Assembly: GCA_051418075.1 (NCBI GenBank)
Contig: JBPRGG010000072.1
Location: 28,607-92,606 of the forward strand
Direction of reading: 5' to 3'
Origin: JBPRGG01 sp051418075
GTDB lineage: Bacteria > Bacteroidota > Bacteroidia > Cytophagales > Cyclobacteriaceae
DNA: 64,000 bases
Part shown: positions 1-8,738 of the stretch, piece by piece
How the letters are laid out: each line of letters starts with the position of its first letter
How positions within the stretch are numbered: the stretch's first letter is position 1
Program-made: the position numbers and the translations under genes
The notes under the pieces: model-generated
Told to the model about the DNA's origin: nothing
Database searches by the model: none
Seen by the model: only the letters and a program-made list of their open reading frames with translations

Positions 1-424
1 CAAATACTTCATTATGCTGATAGGATACGCCAAACAGATTATTTCCACCCTTATTGTTACTCTCATGTTTTAAGGTGACATTGCCTTTAATGGCATAAAT
101 GGAAATAGCCTGGTAATTATTTAAATTTTCCTCCAGAAAAGTGAATTCGCCATAGGTTGGTTGAGGACGATTAATGAATTCCCACCAGGGGAAATTATTT
201 TCAAATACATAGGGCCACTTCTGTATGTTTATATTATTGGCTCCCAAAAAAGAGAAACTGTTCTTGATGCTTCTTTCCAGGGAATCAACCAGGGTAAAAA
301 CGGCAATGATAGCAAATATGCCTATAGTTACCCCCAGTAGGGATAAAATAGTTCTGAATGGATTGGCTGTGAGGGCACTCCAGGCGAACCGAAAACTTTC
401 CAGGGTAAGCTTTACAAAAATCAT
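1..424 (-). CDS. MacB/FtsX-type ABC transporter permease, N-terminal part
   Basis: The reading frame runs leftward from an ATG at 424-422 and is open to the left edge, giving about 141 residues. It begins with a short amphipathic stretch and a membrane segment around residues 22-45 (motif NPFRTILSLLGVTIGIFAI), then a periplasmic part. This is the standard start of MacB_PCD-type permeases that pump macrolides, lipoproteins or unknown substrates, driven by a separate ATPase. The ATPase and the remaining three helices are not in the window. The gene lies 143 bases downstream of the VOC gene on the same strand. The family is clear; the substrate is unknown. Confidence 0.85.
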   Translation of the reverse strand, partial: MIFVKLTLESFRFAWSALTANPFRTILSLLGVTIGIFAIIAVFTLVDSLERSIKNSFSFLGANNINIQKWPYVFENNFPWWEFINRPQPTYGEFTFLEENLNNYQAISIYAIKGNVTLKHESNNKGGNNLFGVSYQHNEVF

Positions 425-567
425 ATTTACAACTCTGGCTTTTGAGGAATAAAGTTAAAAAATAATCCTCACTATGGGCCGGGAAATTATATAACCTTTG
501 CCCAAAATGATTTAAAAAGCCCCCATACTATATAAGTGGTTAATTCATTCCGGGAGGATCAGGATTA

Positions 568-1572
568 TTAATCCTCCTTATAGCTCCAAAGCAATTCAAT
601 GGTCATGCCGCCTATCTCATCCAGGTCTACATAAGCAAAACGTCCTGAACCGGGTTTCCCTTTTTCACCCCAACCTCCGGATTGTGAAATTTTATAGCCC
701 TTATCTTCAAATTCCTGAATTGCCTGATCTATATCAGGTACATTAAACCCCAGGTGCTGGATGCCCTCCCCATGCTCATTGATATGATCAGCATAAACAG
801 TAGGCCCTTTTTTAGGTATACACCATTCATAAACAATAGTGCCATGGCGCTGCCAGCCCAGATCCATGTCAAAATCGGCTTTTTCCCCATAATAGACCTT
901 ATCATGTACGTCTGTATGTGTAATCTTCATTTCCGGTAAACCTATTTTTTGCCAAAAATCAGATACTGGCCCGGGCTCTTCAATGGCAAAGGCATACTGA
1001 GTGAATTTTGCCTGCAGAGGAGTATGATCATACAATTGGGTCAATTCAGGGGAATGTAGATTGGGGCCATGAATGAATCCCAATACATATTTACCTTGTT
1101 CCCTGGTATCCATAAAGGCCATGGTCACAGTACCGGCTTCGGTATAAAAGGACCCTTTCTGCAGGGTAGCAATACCCAACTGGTTCAGTCTTTCTATCTC
1201 TTTATTCATGGCATCCAGGTCCTGAAACCGGTGCATCAAACTAAATGGTCCTTCCCCTTGTTTTTGCAGGAAATGATAAAAAGCATTTTCTCCCTGAGCA
1301 GGTTCCACCCAGGTGATATTGGCCTGTCCCATTCTGGCTAGGGCAGACTGGCCGGAGATGGTTGTTTGCTGGTTTTTATATTGCTGGTTGGTAATTTGAA
1401 AAGGACCGATAGGATAAACCTGGCCAAATCCTATGTTTCTCAAGCCATCCAGGGTTTTATCCAGGTCATTTACAACCCACAATATCTGATCTACTTTTTT
1501 ATAATGTTCCGGTGTTTCTGCATTTAATTTTACCGAAAATAAAAAGAAAAATATTAAAAATAGTGCTCTCAT
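568..1572 (-). CDS. Exported VOC-family (glyoxalase/dioxygenase-fold) protein with two domains
   Basis: A 334-residue protein. I place the start at 1572 because the frame then begins with a typical signal peptide (MRALFLIFFFLFSVKLNA); an upstream in-frame ATG at 1674 would bury it. The first VOC module begins near residue 25 (VDQILWVVNDLDKTL). The second ends with GIQHLGFNVPDID (His near 273) and GGMTIELLW (Glu near 326), the usual His and Glu metal-ligand positions of VOC enzymes. Domain pairs like this form one active site in dioxygenases and glyoxalases. Export is unusual for the family. The substrate cannot be read from the sequence; the closest motif likeness is to methylmalonyl-CoA epimerase or 4-hydroxyphenylpyruvate dioxygenase-type VOC proteins. 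Confidence 0.8.
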   Translation of the reverse strand: MRALFLIFFFLFSVKLNAETPEHYKKVDQILWVVNDLDKTLDGLRNIGFGQVYPIGPFQITNQQYKNQQTTISGQSALARMGQANITWVEPAQGENAFYHFLQKQGEGPFSLMHRFQDLDAMNKEIERLNQLGIATLQKGSFYTEAGTVTMAFMDTREQGKYVLGFIHGPNLHSPELTQLYDHTPLQAKFTQYAFAIEEPGPVSDFWQKIGLPEMKITHTDVHDKVYYGEKADFDMDLGWQRHGTIVYEWCIPKKGPTVYADHINEHGEGIQHLGFNVPDIDQAIQEFEDKGYKISQSGGWGEKGKPGSGRFAYVDLDEIGGMTIELLWSYKED

Positions 1573-1697
1573 AACGTTGGGGTTTAAGCGTGCTTTATAT
1601 ATTGAATATAACAAAACAGGTGCAATAAAACTAAAAAGATTGCCCCAAAGCACTTTTTTATTTATTGCCAGCACTTTTAGGACAATCTCTAAATAAA

Positions 1698-3533
1698 TTA
1701 CAAGTTGGCGGAAGCTGTAAGCAGTGCCACCCAGTCCTTTTCCGGATCAGCTGGAGGCAGACCTAAAGCTGTTTCTCCTTTTCCTGAAACGTTGGTAATA
1801 CTGCCATCCATTAATTCACCACCTTGTCGTGGATTGTACCATTGTACCTGAAAATCTCCCTCCCCGGCCAGGTTTACCAGACCTGCCTGATTGGCCCGGG
1901 GCAGATAAATGGCAATCTTTTGACCAGATTGGCCAAAAACATATCCTTCTCCTGAAAGCATTTCATCATGATTTTCCATTTGATCAAAGTCGAGGTGATT
2001 TTGAAAAAAATCCAGTGCATGGCGGGTAAAATCCCAAACCTGATCCCGGGATCTCCAATTCTCCAGATTCAGGTCATTGTGAGGATTGCGGTACCCAAAA
2101 TACCATTCTACCCCTCCACCACCTGCCATGAGGTTGCCCCAGAGCACATAATGTCTTACACTATCCTGATTGTTATTGGCTTTGCTGTCTGGGTCTACCC
2201 CCTGATGAGCAGGTCCTATTTCATCAATATTAACCACCCATTGTTTACCAGCGGAATCTGATTTATGCAACCATGCTTTGGTTTCGCTATGGGCTGACAT
2301 TCTATTACCTATCTGAATGGAAGGACCATCCAGGTATTCAAAGCCCAGTAATTTTTCAAATAGTTCGTATCGGTGTTTGGGATTGGCGTGAGTATGTATC
2401 ACCACAAAATTTTGATAGGGGTCATGGGTTTTCATGTATTCCACCATATCTTTTTGCTGTTGGGTATTCTGGGCATTGGGGGTAAAATTGGCAGGGCCAT
2501 TTTCCTCTCCCATATTCCAGGTGACAGCCAGATGATGACCAAACCTGGCGATCAATTCTCTGTAGTATAATTTGCGTTCAGGCCCGGTATCACCATTGTC
2601 CAAAAGCAGTTCATTTTCTGTTTCCTGGGTCACAACATGTAACATTAATCCCAGGTTGTCCATATGGTCGAAAATGATTTCCCATTGATCCAATTTGGAC
2701 ACATCAAATCTTTTCCTTTCTTCATGATGCGTATAAGGCCAGACATCCTTTCCGTCACCCTCAATATTCATGGTAAGAAAATAAACGGAATTCATGCCTT
2801 TATCTGCTAAATAGTTTAATGCACCAATCATGGATTTGCCTTTGCCGTCCTGCCAGGAAGGGTCGCCTTCTTGCCAATCCTGCAGATGTGGTTGATACCG
2901 GTGTAATTGTTTCTGAGGTTTAGCCTCTCCAGACCTTTCTACAGGTTGTCCAATCACATAAGTACTGTCAAAATCTGCATAGCCTAAAAAATTCTCCGGG
3001 CTATCTGCACCACCTTTTATGTAATAGTCTCCGGTTTCGGCAAATTGCAGGTATCTTTGGTTTACATATTGAAGTTTTCCCAATGCATGGAAACCTTTGG
3101 CATCTTCCGGAATAGGATTGACCACAAAACTACCGGATTCACCATCAAAAGCGACTGCTTCTCCTGCTTCCGGATCATCACTGATGGCAATTTGATCCCC
3201 TTTCCGAAATGAGACCTGGTAGTTCCATTCGCCTTCCATATCTGGCCTGAACCGGACCTGCCAGATATTGCCCTGGGTAGCACTGGTTTCAGCAGCATTT
3301 CCATCAGCTGCATAAAAACCAGGTACATCATAACTTTTAGTTCCATTAGTAAAATGGACCATCAAACGATAATCTGTAAATGGATTTTCTGCTGCCCCTT
3401 CGCTGGTAGCCAGGCCTTCAAAAGAAAGGGTAAGTTTTTCCCACTTATTAATGCTAATGAATTCCTCAGGCTGGCAGGCCCAAACCAGAGCCAGCCACAG
3501 GATCAACAGAATAGGAGTTAGTCTGATTTTCAT
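1698..3533 (-). CDS. DUF5060 / apiosidase-like glycoside hydrolase lipoprotein
   Basis: A 611-residue protein with a lipobox ending at Cys20 (LVWAC), so probably anchored in the outer membrane. Residues about 30-135 match the DUF5060 beta-sandwich (WEKLTLSFEGL, WQVRFRPDMEGEWNYQV). Residues about 145-510 look like a TIM barrel, with WNMGEENG near residue 340 and VNIDEIGPAHQG near residue 440 carrying acidic residues at strand ends. The last 90 residues form a small beta domain of the kind named putative collagen-binding in DUF4038/DUF5060 proteins. Such proteins cleave side chains or backbones of plant or algal polysaccharides. It lies 25 bases downstream of the sulfatase on the same strand, so the two are probably co-transcribed. 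The exact substrate is unknown. Confidence 0.75.
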   Translation of the reverse strand: MKIRLTPILLILWLALVWACQPEEFISINKWEKLTLSFEGLATSEGAAENPFTDYRLMVHFTNGTKSYDVPGFYAADGNAAETSATQGNIWQVRFRPDMEGEWNYQVSFRKGDQIAISDDPEAGEAVAFDGESGSFVVNPIPEDAKGFHALGKLQYVNQRYLQFAETGDYYIKGGADSPENFLGYADFDSTYVIGQPVERSGEAKPQKQLHRYQPHLQDWQEGDPSWQDGKGKSMIGALNYLADKGMNSVYFLTMNIEGDGKDVWPYTHHEERKRFDVSKLDQWEIIFDHMDNLGLMLHVVTQETENELLLDNGDTGPERKLYYRELIARFGHHLAVTWNMGEENGPANFTPNAQNTQQQKDMVEYMKTHDPYQNFVVIHTHANPKHRYELFEKLLGFEYLDGPSIQIGNRMSAHSETKAWLHKSDSAGKQWVVNIDEIGPAHQGVDPDSKANNNQDSVRHYVLWGNLMAGGGGVEWYFGYRNPHNDLNLENWRSRDQVWDFTRHALDFFQNHLDFDQMENHDEMLSGEGYVFGQSGQKIAIYLPRANQAGLVNLAGEGDFQVQWYNPRQGGELMDGSITNVSGKGETALGLPPADPEKDWVALLTASANL

Positions 3534-3558
3534 AATTTAAGTTATTAGTGTTTTAGTC

Positions 3559-4977
3559 TTAATTTGTGATTTGTTCATTTTGATAATCCGGGTTAGGTAT
3601 GGGCATTTTGGCCTTTTTCTCCTGACGCCAGTTAACTAGTAGTTGATGAAGTGCCTCGGCTTTATCCGGCATTTGTTCCACCAGGTTGTTTTGTTCGCTT
3701 ATATCTTCTCTTAGATTATAAAGCTCCAGGGCTCCGTCTTCATAGAATTCTATGAGTTTATAATCTCCCATCCGTACAACTCCCCCGGGAAGCCCTCCCT
3801 GATTACTATAGTGAGGATAATGCCAGAAAACCGGCCCCCTGTCAAATTCCTGCTGGTTCAAAACTGGCATAAAGCTCTTACCATCCATTTCCGGAATGGA
3901 ATCAAAACCAGCCGCCTCCAGGATGGTAGGCAGAAAGTCTGTACTGGTAATTACAGTCTCACTAACTGTTCCTGCCGGCACTTGGGGAGGCCATTTTACG
4001 ATCATAGGTTCGCGGATACCACCTTCATAGAGATATCCTTTTCCATGTTTCAGGGGATAATTATTGGTGGCTGGCGTGTGCTGACCCTCCTTTACAGACA
4101 AACCACCATTATCCGACATAAAAAAAACCAGGGTATTATCGCTTAAATCGTTTGCTTCCAAAGCTTTCATAACCCTTCCCACTCCTTCATCCATACTTTT
4201 CACCATGGCCGCATAATAGGGATTATCCTGATGAGGTCCGGGATTGGTCCGGGCTTTTTCCTGATAGATCTCAAACAGGCTGTCTTTAGGTTGCAAGGGT
4301 ATGTGTACCGCATAGAAAGTTAGGTAAACCAGGAATGGACTATCTTTATGATCATTTATAAAGTTTACCGCTTCCTTGGCCAACTGGTCGGTCAGGTAAG
4401 TGCCTTTCCGGGCTTTTTGGGCCAGTTTATCCAATTGCCAGTCCGGACTTCGTTGGTTTTGATAAGGATAATAATAGCTGGGGGGAGATCCAAAATGATA
4501 CCCTGCTACATTGATATCAAATCCCTGGTCAGTGGGTAGATAGCCTTCTCCACCTAAATGCCATTTGCCAATGCTAATGCTTTTGTAACCCTTTGCCTTC
4601 AGCAATTCGGCCATAGTTTGTTGGGTCAGGGCCAGGTTATCCCGATCTTCCGGACCACGTAATTTTTCATCTTCTCTGGAACTGCGGCCGGGAATCCAAT
4701 CTGTGATATCTACTGTTACCGGATATTTACCGGTCATGATACTGGCCCTGGTAGGTGAACACACAGGGCAGGCGGCATAAGCATTGGTGAATTTCATGCC
4801 TTCTGCTGCCAGTTGATCCACGTTAGGCGTATCATAAAACTCACTGCCAAAGGTGCCGATGTCACTCCAGCCCAGATCATCCACCAGGATGAAAACGATA
4901 TTTGGGGGAGGTATTTCTTCATTCTTTTCCTGATTACAGGCAAAAATGGCCAAAAAGATTAAAAGGTATTTTTTCAT
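3559..4977 (-). CDS. Type I (S1) sulfatase lipoprotein
   Basis: A 472-residue arylsulfatase-fold enzyme removing sulfate esters, probably from a carbohydrate. A lipobox ends at Cys14 (LAIFAC). The metal-site motif ILVDDLGWSDIG lies at residues 30-41. The sulfatase signature CPVCSPTRAS places the formylglycine-forming cysteine at Cys73 (Cys-x-Pro-x-Arg). Further metal-site motifs follow (FFMSDNGG near residue 287, then LKHGKGYLYEGGIREP). The length is normal for the family. It needs a maturation enzyme, which is not in this window. It is first in a leftward pair with the DUF5060 gene and divergent from the heparinase-like gene, suggesting joint action on a sulfated polymer. Confidence 0.93.
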   Translation of the reverse strand: MKKYLLIFLAIFACNQEKNEEIPPPNIVFILVDDLGWSDIGTFGSEFYDTPNVDQLAAEGMKFTNAYAACPVCSPTRASIMTGKYPVTVDITDWIPGRSSREDEKLRGPEDRDNLALTQQTMAELLKAKGYKSISIGKWHLGGEGYLPTDQGFDINVAGYHFGSPPSYYYPYQNQRSPDWQLDKLAQKARKGTYLTDQLAKEAVNFINDHKDSPFLVYLTFYAVHIPLQPKDSLFEIYQEKARTNPGPHQDNPYYAAMVKSMDEGVGRVMKALEANDLSDNTLVFFMSDNGGLSVKEGQHTPATNNYPLKHGKGYLYEGGIREPMIVKWPPQVPAGTVSETVITSTDFLPTILEAAGFDSIPEMDGKSFMPVLNQQEFDRGPVFWHYPHYSNQGGLPGGVVRMGDYKLIEFYEDGALELYNLREDISEQNNLVEQMPDKAEALHQLLVNWRQEKKAKMPIPNPDYQNEQITN

Positions 4978-5054
4978 GATATTTTCAGGAATATATTAAT
5001 AATTTTAAGCCAAAATGCTACAAAAGGCAAAAGTTAAGTATTTTTTTTTATTGA

Positions 5055-6995
5055 ATGCAACTACATTTAAAGCATTTTAGAATGGTAAAAAATATAATAT
5101 ATACAGTGGGTATCCTGCTGATCTTTATTTTGATAATTCGATTAGGCATTTCCTTTCTTTTAACTGATGATGATAATTTGGGCAAGGAAAAAGTATTCTC
5201 TGACCAACACCCAAGATTATTATTACAAACTGATCAGGTAGCTGATGTCAGGCAAAGACTGGGCAGGAAACCGTATAATCTTTTTTATGAAGATCTGTCC
5301 AGGATCACCAGGGATATTGAAATAATGACCAAATCCGCCGGAGATACTGCAGATATCTATGATCTGAGTTATTTAGCATCTCATCAGGCAGCTTTATACC
5401 TGCTTTCCGGCGAAAAAATCTGGTCAGGAAAAGCCGAACAAAACCTGGATCAGGTTTTTGAAAGCGAATATTGGCAGAATCCCTTATCTCGCGGTCTGAC
5501 CCGGTCCACTTTATTACAAAGAGCTGCCCTTACCTATGATCTTTGTTATAACAGCTGGTCAGAAAATAAGAATACTTTTATTAATCAGGAGTTGTACCGG
5601 GTCCTGTTCAATACCAATGCCAATATGGGATATAGCGCCAATTACAGCATTGCCAGCAACTGGATGGGGGTACGTTACGGATCAGTTTTATTAGCGGCCC
5701 GGGCATATGATCATCCTACGGAGGCTGATCAGCGTTCTCCTGTTTTACCGGTAATGTGGGATGCTACCAATAAGTTCCGGCAACACCTGGCTGCAAATAT
5801 TTATCGCAATGGCTGGAATAGTGAAAGCCTGGGCTATCATAACTACAACTGGATGTTTATAGGGCCTGCTTTAATAGCTTTGAATGAGGATGTCCGGCAT
5901 GACGAATTTTCATTAGAAAATTTTGCTCCTCAAGCCATCCATTCATTAAAAGCCCTGAGCATCTCCACTGTAGCCATTGAAACCCGGAATAATCTGGGAA
6001 TGAAGCCGGACTTTTCCGATGACCATCTGAATTCCAATATATTATCCGGTTTAGCCACCGGGTTTGAATTATATCCGGAGGCTCAAAAGCCCGCATTGAA
6101 GTGGATGTTTGATTACCTGTATCAGCCCGGGCTGCTTCAGGAGGATCGGGGTAGTCTCTTCTACGCTATTTTAAATTATCCGGAACAGTTAACCCCTCAG
6201 AATCCGGCCTCCCTGGGTTGGTTAAATTATCATGACCCTGACCAGGGTATTGTCATCTTAAGAAACCGGTTTGAGGATGAAAATGATATTGTAGCCAGTT
6301 ACAGCGCCACTGCAACCCGGGTGAAAGGTCACAGAGGTCCGGATACCAACACTTTCAGGATCATAGGAATGGGAGTTCCCTGGGTAGTAGGGGCAGGCCG
6401 GACCAATCAGGTAGAAGGCCAAACCAACCTTTTCCCTGCTATAGCAGAAACCCCTGAAAAGGGTGACCTGGACCAGTTGGGGCGGTTAATTAACTTTAGG
6501 TTTGAGGGTCAATCAGTCTTTGGGATAGGAACCGGCAATGTGATGAATGTAAAAGGACATAAAAGATTCTTTTATGCCAGTTATGTTCCGCAATCAGGGG
6601 CTGAAGCAGCTTTCCTGATAGCTGATCAGTCAGTAAATGGAAGAAGGTGGCGTATCAATACTCCTGAATTCAACCAGGTGCTTATCCAGGATGATGGATT
6701 TATCCTGGTGGGGCCAAATGGAAGTTCGTTAAAGTTTGTTGTTCTGGATCAGGCAATACCAGTCAGGATTGAAACCGGACAGGTAAGGTATGGAGGCAAT
6801 ACCAGTTCTCACAATAACGGAATTTTATTTAATGGGCAGGTATATCGGAACAATAACTGGATTGATGTCTATTGTGATAAAAATATAACAGTGGCTATGA
6901 CCCTGCAGGGGCGAGGGGAAAAGCATCCCCAGGTTAAATGGATGGATCAAGGTGTCATTATCGGAAATCATCCCATTCAAATCCGGTGGGAATAA
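5055..6995 (+). CDS. Heparinase II/III-like polysaccharide lyase family protein
   Basis: A 646-residue protein with an N-terminal membrane segment or uncleaved signal (VGILLIFILIIRLGISFLL). The start could be ATG 5055 or ATG 5082; the second gives a more usual signal. HPRLLLQTDQVADVRQRLG near residue 55 is the typical opening of alpha/alpha-toroid lyases. SLGYHNYNWMFIGPALIAL near residue 258 fits the helical toroid. GHRGPDTNTFRIIG near residue 425 fits the beta-sandwich part that contributes catalytic or metal residues in heparinase II/III-like enzymes. These eliminate at uronic-acid linkages. Divergent from the sulfatase and DUF5060 pair, so likely part of the same carbohydrate island. I cannot name the exact PL family. 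Confidence 0.65.
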   Translation: MQLHLKHFRMVKNIIYTVGILLIFILIIRLGISFLLTDDDNLGKEKVFSDQHPRLLLQTDQVADVRQRLGRKPYNLFYEDLSRITRDIEIMTKSAGDTADIYDLSYLASHQAALYLLSGEKIWSGKAEQNLDQVFESEYWQNPLSRGLTRSTLLQRAALTYDLCYNSWSENKNTFINQELYRVLFNTNANMGYSANYSIASNWMGVRYGSVLLAARAYDHPTEADQRSPVLPVMWDATNKFRQHLAANIYRNGWNSESLGYHNYNWMFIGPALIALNEDVRHDEFSLENFAPQAIHSLKALSISTVAIETRNNLGMKPDFSDDHLNSNILSGLATGFELYPEAQKPALKWMFDYLYQPGLLQEDRGSLFYAILNYPEQLTPQNPASLGWLNYHDPDQGIVILRNRFEDENDIVASYSATATRVKGHRGPDTNTFRIIGMGVPWVVGAGRTNQVEGQTNLFPAIAETPEKGDLDQLGRLINFRFEGQSVFGIGTGNVMNVKGHKRFFYASYVPQSGAEAAFLIADQSVNGRRWRINTPEFNQVLIQDDGFILVGPNGSSLKFVVLDQAIPVRIETGQVRYGGNTSSHNNGILFNGQVYRNNNWIDVYCDKNITVAMTLQGRGEKHPQVKWMDQGVIIGNHPIQIRWE

Positions 6996-7102
6996 TTTAA
7001 AAGCAAAAAAAATCAGGAAGATATGATGGCTGGTATGATTTGAAATTATGAATTAAACTGCCTGAATCTGCCTTTGATGCAAACTTTATGAGCCAATTGA
7101 AT

Positions 7103-7110
7103 TATATTTG
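7103..7110 (+). promoter_or_regulatory. Candidate -7 box (TATATTTG) for the PTPS-lpxB pair
   Basis: TATATTTG matches the Bacteroidota -7 consensus TAnnTTTG. It lies 17 bases before the ATG at 7128, implying a very short leader. The -33 box is not clear: TTTG at 7073-7076 is a little too far away and TTTA at 7085-7088 a little too near. Confidence 0.4.
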
Positions 7111-7127
7111 CAGTTTAATAAAATGGT

Positions 7128-7556
7128 ATGGCTAAAATGATTTATTTAAGCAGGCAGGTTCATTTTTGTGCGGCACATAAGCTATATAATCCAAAGTGGA
7201 CCAAAGAAAAGAATGAGGACGTATTTGGAGCATGTGCCAATGAAAACTGGCATGGACATAATTTTGATATGGTAGTAACGGTTAAGGGAGAACCAGATCC
7301 TGAAACTGGTTTTGTTATGAATTTCAAAGATCTTAGTAAAGTCATTAAGGAAAAAATATTAATGAAAGTGGACCATAAAAATCTCAACCTGGATGTTGAT
7401 TTTATGGCAGGTCAATTAACTACTTGTGAAAACCTGGTGGTCGCTTTTTGGGAAATATTACAACCAATCATTCCGAAAATCAACCCTAAGGCCCAGCTAC
7501 ATAGTATTCGTTTGTTTGAAACTCCCCGAAATTTTGCGGAATACTTCGGGGATTAA
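7128..7556 (+). CDS. 6-pyruvoyl-tetrahydropterin synthase / 6-carboxytetrahydropterin synthase family enzyme
   Basis: A 142-residue PTPS-fold enzyme acting on dihydroneopterin triphosphate. The zinc ligands are visible as His17 (VHFCAAHKL), His42 and His44 (NWHGHNF), and a catalytic cysteine as Cys36 (FGACANENW). DHKNLN near residue 84 and the late Glu near residue 130 (LFETPRNFAEYF) complete the family pattern. Such proteins make 6-carboxytetrahydropterin for queuosine (QueD) or 6-pyruvoyltetrahydropterin. No other queuosine gene is nearby, so I do not assign a symbol. It is 15 bases upstream of lpxB and probably shares its transcript. ATG 7137 is an alternative start. Confidence 0.88.
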   Translation: MAKMIYLSRQVHFCAAHKLYNPKWTKEKNEDVFGACANENWHGHNFDMVVTVKGEPDPETGFVMNFKDLSKVIKEKILMKVDHKNLNLDVDFMAGQLTTCENLVVAFWEILQPIIPKINPKAQLHSIRLFETPRNFAEYFGD

Positions 7557-7571
7557 ATTTTTATGCTTTAA

Positions 7572-8684
7572 ATGAAGTATTACATCATTACAGGAGAAAG
7601 ATCCGGTGATTTTCATGCTGCAAACCTGGTAAAAGCCCTGCGAGAAAAAGACAATAACCCCCAATTCAGAGGTGTTGGCAGTGATTTTTTGAAAGAACAG
7701 GAGGTGGAGATATTTATTGATTCCCGTCAGCTGTCAGTGATGGGGTTTGTGGAGGTACTGTACAGCTTTCCCAAAGTGCTCAAATTTTTCAGGCAGTGCA
7801 AAGCTGACCTGTTACAATTTCAGCCTGATGTACTGATCCTGGTGGATTATCCCGGTTTTAATCTTAGAATGGCTGAGTTTGCCCATAAGCAGAAAATCAG
7901 GGTGTTTTATTATATTTCTCCTAAAGTTTGGGCCTGGAATCAGTCACGGGCCAAAAAGATTAAGGCTTATGTAGACCACATGTTTTCTATACTTCCTTTT
8001 GAACCAGCATTTTATCATAAATATGATTATAAAGTTGATTATGTAGGTAGTCCTGTGGCAGATGAAATCAGGAATCATCAGCATGATACGGATTTCCTGG
8101 AGAAAAACAATCTTCCCGATGATAAACCATTAATAGCTTTGTTGCCTGGAAGTCGTTCACAGGAATTGCAGCATATCTTGCCAGTGATGTGTGAACTGGC
8201 AAATAAGTTTCCTGAATATCATTTTGTAGTGGCAGCTGTGAAAAGCCAGGATCCAGAAAAATATGATACGGCCAGAAAATTGCCTAATATTTCCCTGGTA
8301 TTTGAGCAAACCTATGATCTTTTAGCCTATGCAGATGGAGCAGTAGTAACCTCAGGAACAGCTACTTTGGAGACAGCATTGTTTGATGTACCCCAGGTGG
8401 TAGTTTACAAGGCCAGCCAGATCAGTTATTTGATTGCCAAACAGGTAGTAAAGGTAAAATATATTTCTCTGGTAAACCTGATCGCTGATCAGGAAGTGGT
8501 GAAAGAGTTGATTCAGAATGACTTGAACCTGGGCAACCTGAGTCACGAATTTAAAATGATCATGTCAGATAAACAAAAAAGGACCTATATCCTCAACCAA
8601 TACCAAAAGATCAGAGAGGCATTAGGAGAAAAGGATACAGCAGCTTATACCGCCTCTTTGATCCAAAAATATCTTAAGAAATAA
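7572..8684 (+). CDS. lpxB: Lipid-A-disaccharide synthase
   Basis: A 370-residue GT19 glycosyltransferase that joins UDP-2,3-diacylglucosamine and lipid X to form the lipid A disaccharide at the inner face of the cytoplasmic membrane. Family signatures are present: ITGERSGDFHAANLVKAL at the N terminus, GVGSDFL, MGFVEVL, YISPKVWAWNQSRAKKI near residue 115, LPGSRSQEL near residue 194 and SGTATLETAL near residue 262. The length is normal. It follows the PTPS-like gene by 15 bases and converges on clpX, with a hairpin between them. It shows that the organism makes lipid A. Confidence 0.96.
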   Translation: MKYYIITGERSGDFHAANLVKALREKDNNPQFRGVGSDFLKEQEVEIFIDSRQLSVMGFVEVLYSFPKVLKFFRQCKADLLQFQPDVLILVDYPGFNLRMAEFAHKQKIRVFYYISPKVWAWNQSRAKKIKAYVDHMFSILPFEPAFYHKYDYKVDYVGSPVADEIRNHQHDTDFLEKNNLPDDKPLIALLPGSRSQELQHILPVMCELANKFPEYHFVVAAVKSQDPEKYDTARKLPNISLVFEQTYDLLAYADGAVVTSGTATLETALFDVPQVVVYKASQISYLIAKQVVKVKYISLVNLIADQEVVKELIQNDLNLGNLSHEFKMIMSDKQKRTYILNQYQKIREALGEKDTAAYTASLIQKYLKK

Positions 8685-8686
8685 AA

Positions 8687-8714
8687 AACGATCAAACCTG
8701 TGGGCCTGATCGTT
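8687..8714 (-). terminator. Terminator between convergent lpxB and clpX
   Basis: An inverted repeat (AACGATCA at 8687-8694 with TGATCGTT at 8707-8714) sits between the two convergent genes. Read on the minus strand, the stem runs into a T tract, the arrangement expected for clpX termination. On the plus strand the tail is not T-rich, so it would stop lpxB transcripts less well. Confidence 0.75.
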
Positions 8715-8738
8715 ACTTGATTTATATTGGCAAAATGG

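Noticed and set aside
225..452. 75-codon plus-strand frame over the MacB-like gene
   Set aside because: It lies antisense to a clear permease coding frame and has no family features.
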